A stretch of DNA of 64,000 nt from Planctomycetota bacterium (GTDB lineage: Bacteria > Planctomycetota > Phycisphaerae > Sedimentisphaerales > Anaerohalosphaeraceae): the NCBI GenBank assembly GCA_013349435.1, contig DUZQ01000002.1:1-64000 (forward strand). The letters are read 5' to 3'. Below, one piece after another: positions 1 through 7,603 of the stretch. Every line of letters starts with the position of its first letter. Position 1 is the stretch's first letter. A program made the position numbers and the translations under genes. The notes under the pieces are model-generated. The model ran no database searches and was not told the DNA's origin. It worked only from the letters and a program-made list of their open reading frames with translations.

Positions 1-265
1 CGCTGCGCTCAGAATGACCCTGCGCAGGACGCGGGGCTAAATGAACTGGATGCCGGATTAAATCCGGCATGACAATAGAATCACCAAAACAAAAACGCGG
101 CGGCACAAACAAAAAAAACAGAAGCGCGGCGGCACAAACAAAAAAAACAGAAGCGCGGCGGCACAAACAAAAAAAACAGAAGCGCGGCGGCACAAGCCGT
201 CCGAAAGATAATTTTATTATTCCACCCCCTGATTCGGCCGCTTGCGCGGCTCGGCTTGTGTTGAT
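1..265. repeat. Dispersed intergenic repeat, copy A
   Basis: This non-coding stretch matches 55835-56012 over almost its whole length, including a short inverted repeat (gccggattaaatccggc, 52-68) and the shared block at about 196-240. Copy A differs from copy B mainly by a 29-bp tandem expansion at 96-182. The remaining bases up to the tRNA (266-435) are GC-rich without a recognisable gene. An open frame of 142 codons crosses the repeat and the tRNA; its low-complexity Lys/Arg/Gly/Thr translation argues against it being a gene. The repeat boundaries were judged by eye. Confidence 0.75.
96..196. repeat. 29-bp tandem repeat, about 3.5 units
   Basis: The word cgcggcggcacaa starts at 96, 125, 154 and 183, giving an exact period of 29 bp. 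Units are separated by A-rich spacers. Copy B of the surrounding dispersed repeat (near 55929) has a single unit, so the array looks like a local expansion. Confidence 0.9.
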
Positions 266-435
266 ATTATCGCGTGGCTCGGCTTGTGTGAATGTTAGCG
301 GTCGGGATGACAATTTCCTGTACCCTTGCCGGAGTTTACCCCGCACCTCAATACGGGGATGCGGGGCAGGGGTGACAGGATTTTCGTTCCATTGCTTATT
401 CAAACGTCAATATGTTTTGCTACAGGCCCTTAAAA

Positions 436-508
436 TATCCCCGGTGCGATTCGAACGCACAACCTTTGGCTCCGGAGGCCAACGCTCTGTCCATTGAGCT
501 ACGGGGAC
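436..508 (-). tRNA. tRNA-Arg (anticodon CCG)
   Basis: Read on the minus strand, the acceptor stem (GTCCCCG pairing with CGGGGAT, closing with a G-T pair), D arm beginning GCTC, anticodon stem TTGGC/GCCAA around loop CTCCGGA, and T arm GTGCG-TTCGAAT-CGCAC all fold correctly. Bases 34-36 are CCG, which reads the Arg codon CGG. The 3' CCA is not encoded. It stands alone between repeat DNA and acs. Confidence 0.95.
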
Positions 509-624
509 AAACTTACAAAACTGCTATTCTAATACTTCAAAAAGGTGTACAAGTCAAGTTCCGCGGACTCGGGCACGCTCAAGTGGCATTTATGGATAAA
601 AATCAGAGAAATAAGATTTTACGG

Positions 625-652
625 TTGAAATTCGCTCATAGCCTGTTATTTT
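625..652 (+). promoter_or_regulatory. Possible sigma70 promoter for acs
   Basis: TTGAAA at 625-630, a 16-bp spacer and TATTTT at 647-652 lie about 90 bp before the acs start in an AT-richer stretch. The -10 is weak, so this is a tentative reading by eye. Confidence 0.3.
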
Positions 653-744
653 ATGACTTTCTGCAGGCCTGCATCTTTCAGGTTCGCAGTTGTCAGAAAT
701 TAACATTCTTACATTTTTATCAAAGAAAGGAAGTAGTGGTTAAG

Positions 745-2724
745 ATGTCAGACCAAACAAAAGGGATGAAATCTCTAATGGCCGAAGGAAGAACCTTCAC
801 ACCCCCGGACAACATCCGGAAAAATGCTTACGTAAACAGCGAAAAGCAGTATCTGGAAATGTGGGAACAATCTCTAAACGAGCCTGACAAGTTCTGGCTC
901 GAACAGGCCAAGAACCTGGCTTGGTTTAAAGAGCCGACTGAGAGTCTGCGGTACACCTGGGACACGAAGGGGCGCAAAATCGAGCATACCTGGTTCGCCG
1001 ACGGTAAGTTAAATGTTTCATATAATTGTCTCGACCGCCATCTCGGCACTCCTGTCGCCAAGAAGACCGCGATTTTGTGGCAGGGGGAAGCCGAAGATGC
1101 CGTCAGAAAATTCACTTATGAAGAACTCTATCAGGAAGTTTGCAAATTCGCAAACGTCTTGAAGTCTAAAGGACTTAAAAAAGGCGACCGTATTGCGATA
1201 TATATGCCGATGGTCCCCGAGCTTGCGATAGTAATGCTTGCCTGCACCCGCATTGGAGTGATTCACTCGGTCATCTTCGGCGGCTTCAGCTCCGACGCCA
1301 TCCAGGACCGGGTTAACGACTCAGACTGCAGGATGCTTATAACTTCCAATGTTTCTATCAGGGCGGGCAAACACATCAAGCTCAAGGAGATTGCCGACGC
1401 GGCGATGGAGAACTGTCCGACCATTGAAAGCGTGGTTGTTGTCAAGGTTAACGACGAACCATGCCCGATGCAAAACGGCCGCGATGTGTGGTACCATGAT
1501 GAAATTGCCAAAGCAAACGCCGAATGCGAGCCTGAGCCGATGAACGCCGAGGACCCGTTGTTTATCCTTTATACATCCGGCTCAACGGGCAAGCCCAAAG
1601 GCGTCGTCCACATCACCGGCGGCTACCTGTTGCACTGCGCCGTCACCCATAAAACCGTCTTCAATATCCACGACGATGACATTTACTGGTGCACCGCGGA
1701 CATCGGCTGGGTAACCGGACACAGCTATATCGTTTACGGGCCGCTGGCAAACGGCACTACCTCGATGATGTTCGAGGGCGTCCCGACTTATCCGGACGCG
1801 GGCAGGTTCTGGCAAATATGTGACAAATTCGGTGTAACCGTCTTTTATACGGCTCCGACAGCAATTCGAGCGCTTATGCGCCTCGGCGATGAGTGGCCCG
1901 CAAAATACAAGCTCGATACTATGAGAATCTTAGGTACCGTCGGTGAACCAATCAACCCGGAAGCCTGGATGTGGTATTACGAAAAAATCGGCAGGAATCG
2001 CTGCCCGATAGTCGATACATGGTGGCAGACCGAAACCGGCGGCTTTATGATTTCACCCCTGCCCGGCGCCCACACCTTGAAGCCCGGCAGCGCCTCCAGG
2101 CCGCTGTTCGGTGTTGACCCGGTCGTCCTGCGGGACGATGGAACACAGTGCGATGTCAACGAGGGCGGCAAACTCTGCATCCGCAGACCCTGGCCCGGGA
2201 TGATGAGAACAATGTGGGGCGACCACGACCGGTTCATCGATACATATTTCACAATGTACAACGACATCTATTTTGCGGGCGATGGGTGCCGAATCGATTC
2301 TGACGGCGACTACTGGCTGATGGGCCGAATCGACGACGTTGTCAACGTGTCCGGCCACCGCATCGGCACCGCAGAGGTCGAAAGTGCCCTTGTCAGCCAC
2401 GAAAAGGTTGCAGAAGCGGCTGTTACACCGATACCACACGAAATCAAGGGCCAGGGGCTTTACGCCTATGTAACCCTTGTCGAAGGTGTCGAAGAATCGG
2501 ACGAACTCAAAAAAGAGCTTATCAGGCATGTCCGAAAGGAAATCGGCCCGATAGCCGCCCCCGAAGCAATCCAATTCGCACCGGCCCTCCCCAAGACCCG
2601 CTCCGGCAAGATAATGCGGCGAATCCTCCGAAAGATCGCCGAGCGGGATACCGGCAATCTTGGCGACATAACCACCCTGGCCGACCCAAGTGTTGTCGAA
2701 AGGCTCATAAAGGGCAGGGGGTAG
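745..2724 (+). CDS. acs: Acetyl-CoA synthetase, AMP-forming
   Basis: A 659-residue cytoplasmic enzyme that activates acetate to acetyl-CoA through acetyl-AMP. It has the usual family length (about 650). The adenylate-forming core motif YTSGSTGKPKG lies near residues 276-286, the WWQTETGG motif follows at about 420, and the C-terminal acetylatable-lysine motif PKTRSGKIMRR is near residue 617. The frame stays open upstream into the tRNA region, but the protein family starts near the ATG at 745. An AAGGAAG lies 12-13 nt before it, and a GTG at 736 is an alternative with tighter spacing. An OFA-family carrier follows 80 bp downstream across a hairpin, and the Wood-Ljungdahl island comes next. This suggests acetate uptake/activation, or scavenging of acetate by the same carbon pathway. 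Family assignment is firm; the physiological direction is inferred. Confidence 0.96.
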   Translation: MSDQTKGMKSLMAEGRTFTPPDNIRKNAYVNSEKQYLEMWEQSLNEPDKFWLEQAKNLAWFKEPTESLRYTWDTKGRKIEHTWFADGKLNVSYNCLDRHLGTPVAKKTAILWQGEAEDAVRKFTYEELYQEVCKFANVLKSKGLKKGDRIAIYMPMVPELAIVMLACTRIGVIHSVIFGGFSSDAIQDRVNDSDCRMLITSNVSIRAGKHIKLKEIADAAMENCPTIESVVVVKVNDEPCPMQNGRDVWYHDEIAKANAECEPEPMNAEDPLFILYTSGSTGKPKGVVHITGGYLLHCAVTHKTVFNIHDDDIYWCTADIGWVTGHSYIVYGPLANGTTSMMFEGVPTYPDAGRFWQICDKFGVTVFYTAPTAIRALMRLGDEWPAKYKLDTMRILGTVGEPINPEAWMWYYEKIGRNRCPIVDTWWQTETGGFMISPLPGAHTLKPGSASRPLFGVDPVVLRDDGTQCDVNEGGKLCIRRPWPGMMRTMWGDHDRFIDTYFTMYNDIYFAGDGCRIDSDGDYWLMGRIDDVVNVSGHRIGTAEVESALVSHEKVAEAAVTPIPHEIKGQGLYAYVTLVEGVEESDELKKELIRHVRKEIGPIAAPEAIQFAPALPKTRSGKIMRRILRKIAERDTGNLGDITTLADPSVVERLIKGRG

Positions 2725-2747
2725 GTTAAATCAATGATTGAAAAAAG

Positions 2748-2783
2748 GTTTGCCGAACTCATTTTTAAGCAGGTTCGGCAAAC
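2748..2783 (+). other. Intercistronic hairpin between acs and the MFS gene
   Basis: GTTTGCCGAAC (2748-2758) pairs perfectly with GTTCGGCAAAC (2773-2783) around a 14-nt loop. No T-run follows, so it is not a normal intrinsic terminator. It may stabilise or process the acs transcript, or serve as a protein-binding site. Confidence 0.65.
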
Positions 2784-2804
2784 TTGATCCCACGGGAGTC
2801 TCTA

Positions 2805-4082
2805 ATGAACGAAGAAACCGCATTGCAACAAGAACAAATCCAAAACCACGGATGGCGCGTTACGTTTGCAGGGATGGGTATAAATCTGGCTCTTGGTATT
2901 TTGTACACCTGGAGCGTAATCAGCAAACATATACCAGCCGATTGGGGCTGGGATGAGGATGACAAATCGCTGCCATACATGTTTGCCTGCCTGATATTTT
3001 CTCTTGTGATGGTCCCGGCTGGGAGGATGCAGGATAAACTCAGCCCGAGAATCGTTGCAACTATAGGTGGAGTTCTTGTCGGGCTCGGATTTATATTGAC
3101 CAGTATGACTACGTCTGTCGCGGCTTTCGTCTTTGGATTTGGTGTCCTGGCGGGGGCCGGCATTGGTTTCGGGTATGCTTCGGCAACACCGCCTGCGGTA
3201 AAATGGTTCGGCCCGGCAAAGACCGGTATGATTGCCGGAATCGTGGTCTCCGGCTTCGGCCTTGCTTCGGTTTACGCCTCTTTTGTTACGACATGGCTGA
3301 TAGGCAGCTTCGGTTTTCAAACCGCTATCCTGATTTGGGGCATCGTTTTTTTGGTAACAGTTGTCGGTCTGGCACAGTTGCTCAAGCCTCCACCGCCCGG
3401 ATATAAACCCTTAACTGCAGGGCCTGCCCCTGCTTTGCAATCTAATAAAAAGGAAGACTTCAGACCCGCCGAGATGCTCGGAACCATTCAGTTCTATCTG
3501 CTTTGGTTTATGTACGCATGCGGCGCCGGTGCGGGCCTTATGATTATCTCAAAACTCGCGGCAATAGCCGACAAACAAGTAGGAATAACGCTGGGCTTTC
3601 TCCTGGTGGCTGTTCTGGCGGTAGGTAACGGAGCTGGGCGTGTCGTTGCCGGAATCCTGAGCGACAAAATAGGGCGAAAAGCAACAATGTTTATTTGTTT
3701 CGTGTCACAGGCGATATTTATCTTTCTTATCTCAAAGGCAAAAAGCGAAAACGCACTTGGAACAATTCCGGTGATGTGTTTACTGTCGGCATTGATCGGT
3801 GCAAATTATGGTGCAAATCTGTCGCTTTTCCCATCTATAACCAAAGACTTTTACGGAATCAGGAATTTCGGTGTGAATTACGGTCTTGTCTTCACCGCCT
3901 GGGGTGTGGGCGGTTTCCTGCTGGCCAAATTAGCCGGGGCGATGTATGTCAAATATCAAGCCTTCGCAATTGCCTATTACGGCGCCGCGGCACTGCTCGT
4001 CCTCGCAGCGGTTATGGTCTTTTTCCTGAAGCCCCCTCATCATAGCTTAGAAATAACTTCGTCAACAGATATAGGCGAATAA
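2805..4082 (+). CDS. OFA-family MFS transporter (monocarboxylate-type)
   Basis: A 425-residue integral membrane protein with about 12 hydrophobic segments. The stretch PPAVKWFGPAKTGMIAGIVV (near residue 125) is typical of the oxalate/formate antiporter (OFA) branch of the major facilitator superfamily. Cytoplasmic-loop motifs such as DKLSPR and SDKIGRKA fit MFS motif A. ATG 2805 has GGGAG at 2794-2798 with a 6-nt gap; an in-frame TTG at 2784 is less likely. Its position after acs and before one-carbon genes suggests acetate, formate or another small carboxylate as substrate, but the sequence cannot tell which. The next gene begins within about 30 bp, so the two are probably co-transcribed. 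Confidence 0.85.
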   Translation: MNEETALQQEQIQNHGWRVTFAGMGINLALGILYTWSVISKHIPADWGWDEDDKSLPYMFACLIFSLVMVPAGRMQDKLSPRIVATIGGVLVGLGFILTSMTTSVAAFVFGFGVLAGAGIGFGYASATPPAVKWFGPAKTGMIAGIVVSGFGLASVYASFVTTWLIGSFGFQTAILIWGIVFLVTVVGLAQLLKPPPPGYKPLTAGPAPALQSNKKEDFRPAEMLGTIQFYLLWFMYACGAGAGLMIISKLAAIADKQVGITLGFLLVAVLAVGNGAGRVVAGILSDKIGRKATMFICFVSQAIFIFLISKAKSENALGTIPVMCLLSALIGANYGANLSLFPSITKDFYGIRNFGVNYGLVFTAWGVGGFLLAKLAGAMYVKYQAFAIAYYGAAALLVLAAVMVFFLKPPHHSLEITSSTDIGE

Positions 4083-4110
4083 AGGCTTGTTCAGGAAGAT
4101 ATATGAAGCA

Positions 4111-4713
4111 ATGCATGAAGGACTCTGGGAAAAGGTCGTTGCTCTCGAAGGTGCCGATACGGCCCGGCGGGCAAAGTGCAAATATATCAGCCCTTCAGCC
4201 TGTTATGAGGTCGTACTGTTAGGGCGCACATACAACGTAAACCCCGACGAGCGGAGGATTTATCCGGCTGACAGCGCCGCACGAGGCCTTGAGGCCTCAT
4301 TTCTCGAGCAGCTTTGCATCCTCGCCTATCTGATAAACGCCCGTGATGTACCTTTGGCGAACAAACTGGTTCGTGCCGAGGCACTTGAGTCTGGAACGTT
4401 TTATTTTCGCGGGCCGCACGAGCTTCCCACGCGTAAGCTGGTAGAGGCATTTGGTGATGAACCGGCACAATTGACCAGGGCAGGGGAAAAATTGGGAGCT
4501 AAGATTTGCGATTATCCGGATGCGTCCATCGAACTGTTCGTACTGCCCCGATTTCCCTTAACTTTGGTGGTGTGGGGTTGCGACGCCGAATTCAAAGGGC
4601 GGGCCTCGATACTATTCGACCAGACGGCAGGTGAGCAATTACCCTTAGACGCAATCGGGGCTGCTGTAGAAACTGCAGTTAAGCTCTTAATAAGTACTCT
4701 TGGTAAAAAGTAG
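4111..4713 (+). CDS. DUF3786-family protein
   Basis: A soluble protein of about 200 residues that resembles the DUF3786 family: an N-terminal YEAMHEGLWEKV helix, an ARRAKCKY turn, then YNVNP, LIPxP-like FRGPHELP and WGCDAEFKGRASILFD blocks. DUF3786 proteins are often found beside CODH/ACS and corrinoid genes in anaerobes, but their biochemical role is not established. ATG 4111 is chosen (AGGAAG at 4093-4098, somewhat long spacing). A TTG at 4087 would add eight residues that also look family-like, so the start is uncertain. The gene follows the MFS stop closely and precedes the promoter of the Wood-Ljungdahl island. A helper role in metallocluster or corrinoid handling is conjecture. Confidence 0.65.
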   Translation: MHEGLWEKVVALEGADTARRAKCKYISPSACYEVVLLGRTYNVNPDERRIYPADSAARGLEASFLEQLCILAYLINARDVPLANKLVRAEALESGTFYFRGPHELPTRKLVEAFGDEPAQLTRAGEKLGAKICDYPDASIELFVLPRFPLTLVVWGCDAEFKGRASILFDQTAGEQLPLDAIGAAVETAVKLLISTLGKK

Positions 4714-4758
4714 TTATTATGCACTCTGCTCACGTTCTCCGAGCCGACACAAAGACAC

Positions 4759-4786
4759 TTTACAGCAGGAAAAAACCTGCTATGAT
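4759..4786 (+). promoter_or_regulatory. Promoter with palindromic spacer upstream of the CODH/ACS island
   Basis: TTTACA (4759-4764) and TATGAT (4781-4786) are separated by 16 bp. An inverted repeat AGCAGG (4764-4769) / CCTGCT (4776-4781) fills the spacer and touches both elements, so a bound repressor or MerR-like activator could control it. It lies 45 bp before the first cooC start. Confidence 0.5.
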
Positions 4787-4830
4787 ATAGAGTTTAACAT
4801 AAAAAGTATTTTTTTGTGATATGTAAAATA

Positions 4831-5631
4831 ATGCCACCAAGTGTGAAAATCGCAATTAGCGGCAAAGGGGGAGTCGGTAAGACGACGTTTTGTGCTATCT
4901 GGGCCTGGTTATTTGCCGAGGATGGATTGGATGTACTGGCAATTGATGCGGACTCCGACCCGAACCTTGCGTCTGCGCTTGGCGTATCAGTCGAGGAAAC
5001 GCCCGAGCCGCTGATAGGAATGAAACAGTTGATATGGGACAGGACGGGGGCTAAGCCCGGCTCGGTCGGTCAGTATTTTAAGTTGAATCCGAAGGTCTCG
5101 GATTTACCTGAGCGATACTGGCGCAAGATTAACGGTATAAAGTTACTGGTTCTCGGTTCGACCACCGGCGCGGGGGCGGGTTGTGCGTGTCCGGAATCGG
5201 CTTTTTTAAAGGCGCTGCTCACCCATACTCTTCTGCAAAGGCGTGAGGCAATTCTGGTTGATCTGTCGGCTGGTCTTGAATTTATGGGTCGGGCTTGTGT
5301 CCAGGGGATTGATGCTTTAGTGGTAGTGGTTGAGCCTGGCGCAAGAAGCATAGAAACGGCGGTAAATATAGCGCGTATGGCTGGACAAATGGGGATAGAC
5401 CGTGTGGCGGCCTTTGCCAACAAGATCACCGACCCGGCCCAAATTGACATTATCAGGTCTCAATTAGACCCTATTGCCGTACTCGGAAGCTTCAGGCTGG
5501 AGCCGGCATTAGTCCAGGCGGACCTGAAGCGCCTGCCTGTAATGAGCACAAGTGAACAACTCGTGGGCGAACTTCAAAAGGCTAAAGATGTAATGATGAA
5601 CCTGTTTTTCAAGGACCGGGTCTCAGATTAA
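4831..5631 (+). CDS. cooC: CODH nickel-insertion accessory ATPase, CooC type (copy 1)
   Basis: A 266-residue MinD/ParA-like P-loop ATPase thought to help insert nickel into carbon monoxide dehydrogenase or ACS. The deviant Walker A SGKGGVGKTT is near residues 10-19, and a CxC motif (GCACPE, about residue 118) matches the metal-binding cysteines of CooC/AcsF proteins. ATG 4831 is used; a GTG at 4816 is possible, and no strong ribosome site is visible for either. It is the first gene after the palindromic promoter and precedes cooF, an FAD/NAD oxidoreductase and cooS. A second CooC lies at 15115. Confidence 0.88.
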   Translation: MPPSVKIAISGKGGVGKTTFCAIWAWLFAEDGLDVLAIDADSDPNLASALGVSVEETPEPLIGMKQLIWDRTGAKPGSVGQYFKLNPKVSDLPERYWRKINGIKLLVLGSTTGAGAGCACPESAFLKALLTHTLLQRREAILVDLSAGLEFMGRACVQGIDALVVVVEPGARSIETAVNIARMAGQMGIDRVAAFANKITDPAQIDIIRSQLDPIAVLGSFRLEPALVQADLKRLPVMSTSEQLVGELQKAKDVMMNLFFKDRVSD

Positions 5632-5665
5632 ATGCGAATATATTATAGCTGTCCGGGAGAACGAT

Positions 5666-6172
5666 ATGGACAAGATTATAACTGTAGATATTGCAAAGTG
5701 TTTAGCTTGTAAGAGTTGCGAGATAGCGTGCGCGCTGGCGCATTCGCAATCGGGGGTACTTGAAGAAGCGACAAACGAGGAACCCAAACCGCAAAAAAGG
5801 GTAACCGTCGAGCCGGCGGCCGAATTCGGAGTGCCTATTCAGTGCAGACACTGCGAGTCGGCGCCGTGCATCAGGATTTGCCCTACGGGTGCGATTCAGC
5901 GATTAGATGAGCAGTCCCCTGTTTTGGTAGATGCGGAATTATGCATTGGGTGCAAGTTGTGTATGCTTATCTGTCCTTTCGGTCTTCTGCAAATCGGCAC
6001 CGAAGGACGAGCCGTAATCAAATGTGATATGTGCATTGAGCGAATGCACACCGGCCGGGGACCGGCCTGTGTCGAAGCCTGCCCGACCAAAGCCCTGAGG
6101 TTGGTTACGATTGAAGAAATTACAAAAGCAAAACGGAAAGAAGCGTCCGAAAAACTAATTAACTCAAAATAA
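5666..6172 (+). CDS. cooF: Electron-transfer ferredoxin, CooF-like (4 x [4Fe-4S])
   Basis: A 168-residue polyferredoxin that would pass electrons between CooS and a partner. Four cysteine groups are visible: CLACKSCEIAC (residues 12-22), CRHCESAPCIRICP (about 60-73), CIGCKLCMLICP (about 94-105) and the split CDMC...CVEACP (about 119-140), as in CooF/HycB-type proteins. It lies between cooC and an FAD/NAD oxidoreductase. CooS-CooF-FNOR gene sets are known in acetogenic clostridia, where they are thought to link CO oxidation to NAD(P)H. A start at ATG 5666 is supported by a GGGAG at about 5655. Confidence 0.9.
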   Translation: MDKIITVDIAKCLACKSCEIACALAHSQSGVLEEATNEEPKPQKRVTVEPAAEFGVPIQCRHCESAPCIRICPTGAIQRLDEQSPVLVDAELCIGCKLCMLICPFGLLQIGTEGRAVIKCDMCIERMHTGRGPACVEACPTKALRLVTIEEITKAKRKEASEKLINSK

Positions 6173-6213
6173 CCTTTTTCGAGTTATTAGTCGTTAATAT
6201 GGAGAAGTAACAG

Positions 6214-7593
6214 GTGCGAAAGATAGTTGTTATCGGCGGCAGCGCAGCGGGAATGACGGCTGCCATAACCGCCGCCCGGCAAGACCCGGACGCCAGGGTA
6301 ACGGTAGTAACGCAGGACCGACAGCCCTACCGCAGGCCCGCCGTACCTGCACTCATTGCCGGTTACATAACCAGACCGGCAGATGTGAAAATTTTTCCGT
6401 CTGAAACACTGGCCCGGTACAATATAACACTGATTTGCCCGGCCGAGGCCACCGAAATCGATACTGCAAACAAGAAAATTTATATCCGCTCCGAAGGCAA
6501 AGAGAAAAAACTGAGCTACGACACGGCGGTGATTACCACCGGAGGATATCCAATAATACCCAGGATACCCGGTTCGGATAAAAAAGGTGTTTGCACCTTT
6601 ACCACCTACGAGGCGGCGGCCCAAATCGTCGAAGCTGCCAGGGGCGGAAAGAGCGCAGTGGTGATAGGGGCGGGTTTTATCGCCCTGGAGATAGCCGAGG
6701 CGCTGATGCGCAAGGGGTTGGATGTTTATTTCAATGTGCGTTCCAGGATACTAAGAAAACTTGTTGAACCGGATGTCTCCGGGCTTCTTATCAATAGCTT
6801 TGAAAAGCGGGGCCTGCGAATGCTTGCCGGTGAAGCGATTTCCAAAATCGGTGGACAAGACCGGGTTGAGTATGTCGTCCATAAAAGCAAAAAAATCGCG
6901 ACCAACCTTGTAGTGATGGGCACTGGAGTAAGAGCAAATACAGCTCTTGCAGAAAAAAGCGGTATCAAGTTGGGCCGGAGCGGAGCAATCAAAGTTGATA
7001 ATCGGATGCAAACTTCGATCCCGGATATTTACGCAGCCGGTGATTGTGCCGAAAGCCCGGACCGCGGCACCGGCAAATTTGTGTATTTGCCGGTGGGAAG
7101 CATCGGAGCTTCCGCCGGGAAGATAGCAGGTACAAATGCAGCGGGGGGGGACAAGCAAACGATTGGGTTTCTGCGGGCACAGGCCGATGAGATTCTGGGT
7201 ATGCAGATATTCAGTATCGGCCACAGCAGCACCAGCGCAAAGCAGGTCAATCTTGAGGTTAACCTTCATAATTTAACCGTTCCAGTAGAAAGCCGGTTAA
7301 CAAAACCGTTTGAGACTGCTAAAATGTTGACCAATAGTAATGACGAGATTGTCGGGGCTCAACTTGTGGCTAAAAAACACGGTTCACAATTCGCATGGCA
7401 AATGTATCAGGCCGTTTCGGAGGGAGCAGACAGAAAAGAGTTTTTAAGCCGTTTCAACTCGCCCCGGCTCAGAATGGCTGAGGCGTTTGCGAATATCGCG
7501 GAATTACCCATTTTAGTCGAAAACACAGGCGAAGGTAAGGCGCTAACATTAGGTGATGCAACCAGCCGAAAGAACATCAAATTGGTAAAATGA
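6214..7593 (+). CDS. FAD/NAD(P)-dependent oxidoreductase of the CODH cluster (FNOR-like)
   Basis: A 459-residue class-I pyridine-nucleotide-disulfide-family flavoprotein. The FAD motif VIGGSAAGMTAA sits at residues 5-16, the NAD(P) motif VIGAGFIALEIAE near 148-160, and the second FAD motif YAAGDCAE near 272, followed by a dimerisation domain. No redox-disulfide CxxxxC is seen, so it is not a classic disulfide reductase; it looks most like NADH oxidase / CoA-disulfide reductase relatives. Its position directly between CooF and CooS suggests it exchanges electrons between reduced ferredoxin and NAD(P). It starts with GTG 6214, with GGAG at 6201-6204. The exact electron acceptor is inferred. Confidence 0.8.
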   Translation: MRKIVVIGGSAAGMTAAITAARQDPDARVTVVTQDRQPYRRPAVPALIAGYITRPADVKIFPSETLARYNITLICPAEATEIDTANKKIYIRSEGKEKKLSYDTAVITTGGYPIIPRIPGSDKKGVCTFTTYEAAAQIVEAARGGKSAVVIGAGFIALEIAEALMRKGLDVYFNVRSRILRKLVEPDVSGLLINSFEKRGLRMLAGEAISKIGGQDRVEYVVHKSKKIATNLVVMGTGVRANTALAEKSGIKLGRSGAIKVDNRMQTSIPDIYAAGDCAESPDRGTGKFVYLPVGSIGASAGKIAGTNAAGGDKQTIGFLRAQADEILGMQIFSIGHSSTSAKQVNLEVNLHNLTVPVESRLTKPFETAKMLTNSNDEIVGAQLVAKKHGSQFAWQMYQAVSEGADRKEFLSRFNSPRLRMAEAFANIAELPILVENTGEGKALTLGDATSRKNIKLVK

Positions 7594-7603
7594 GGAATTG
7601 TTT

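Noticed and set aside
91..200. Possible CRISPR array at the 29-bp repeats
   Set aside because: The period equals the whole unit with no unique spacers; the variable segments are identical A-rich runs and no cas gene is present.
69..497. A 142-codon open frame over the tandem repeat and into the tRNA
   Set aside because: Its low-complexity content follows the 29-bp repeat and it overlaps the tRNA on the opposite strand; no ribosome site or family similarity.
412..744. N-terminal extension of Acs by 111 residues
   Set aside because: It covers the tRNA region and has no similarity to the acetyl-CoA synthetase family; ATG 745 gives the normal family length.
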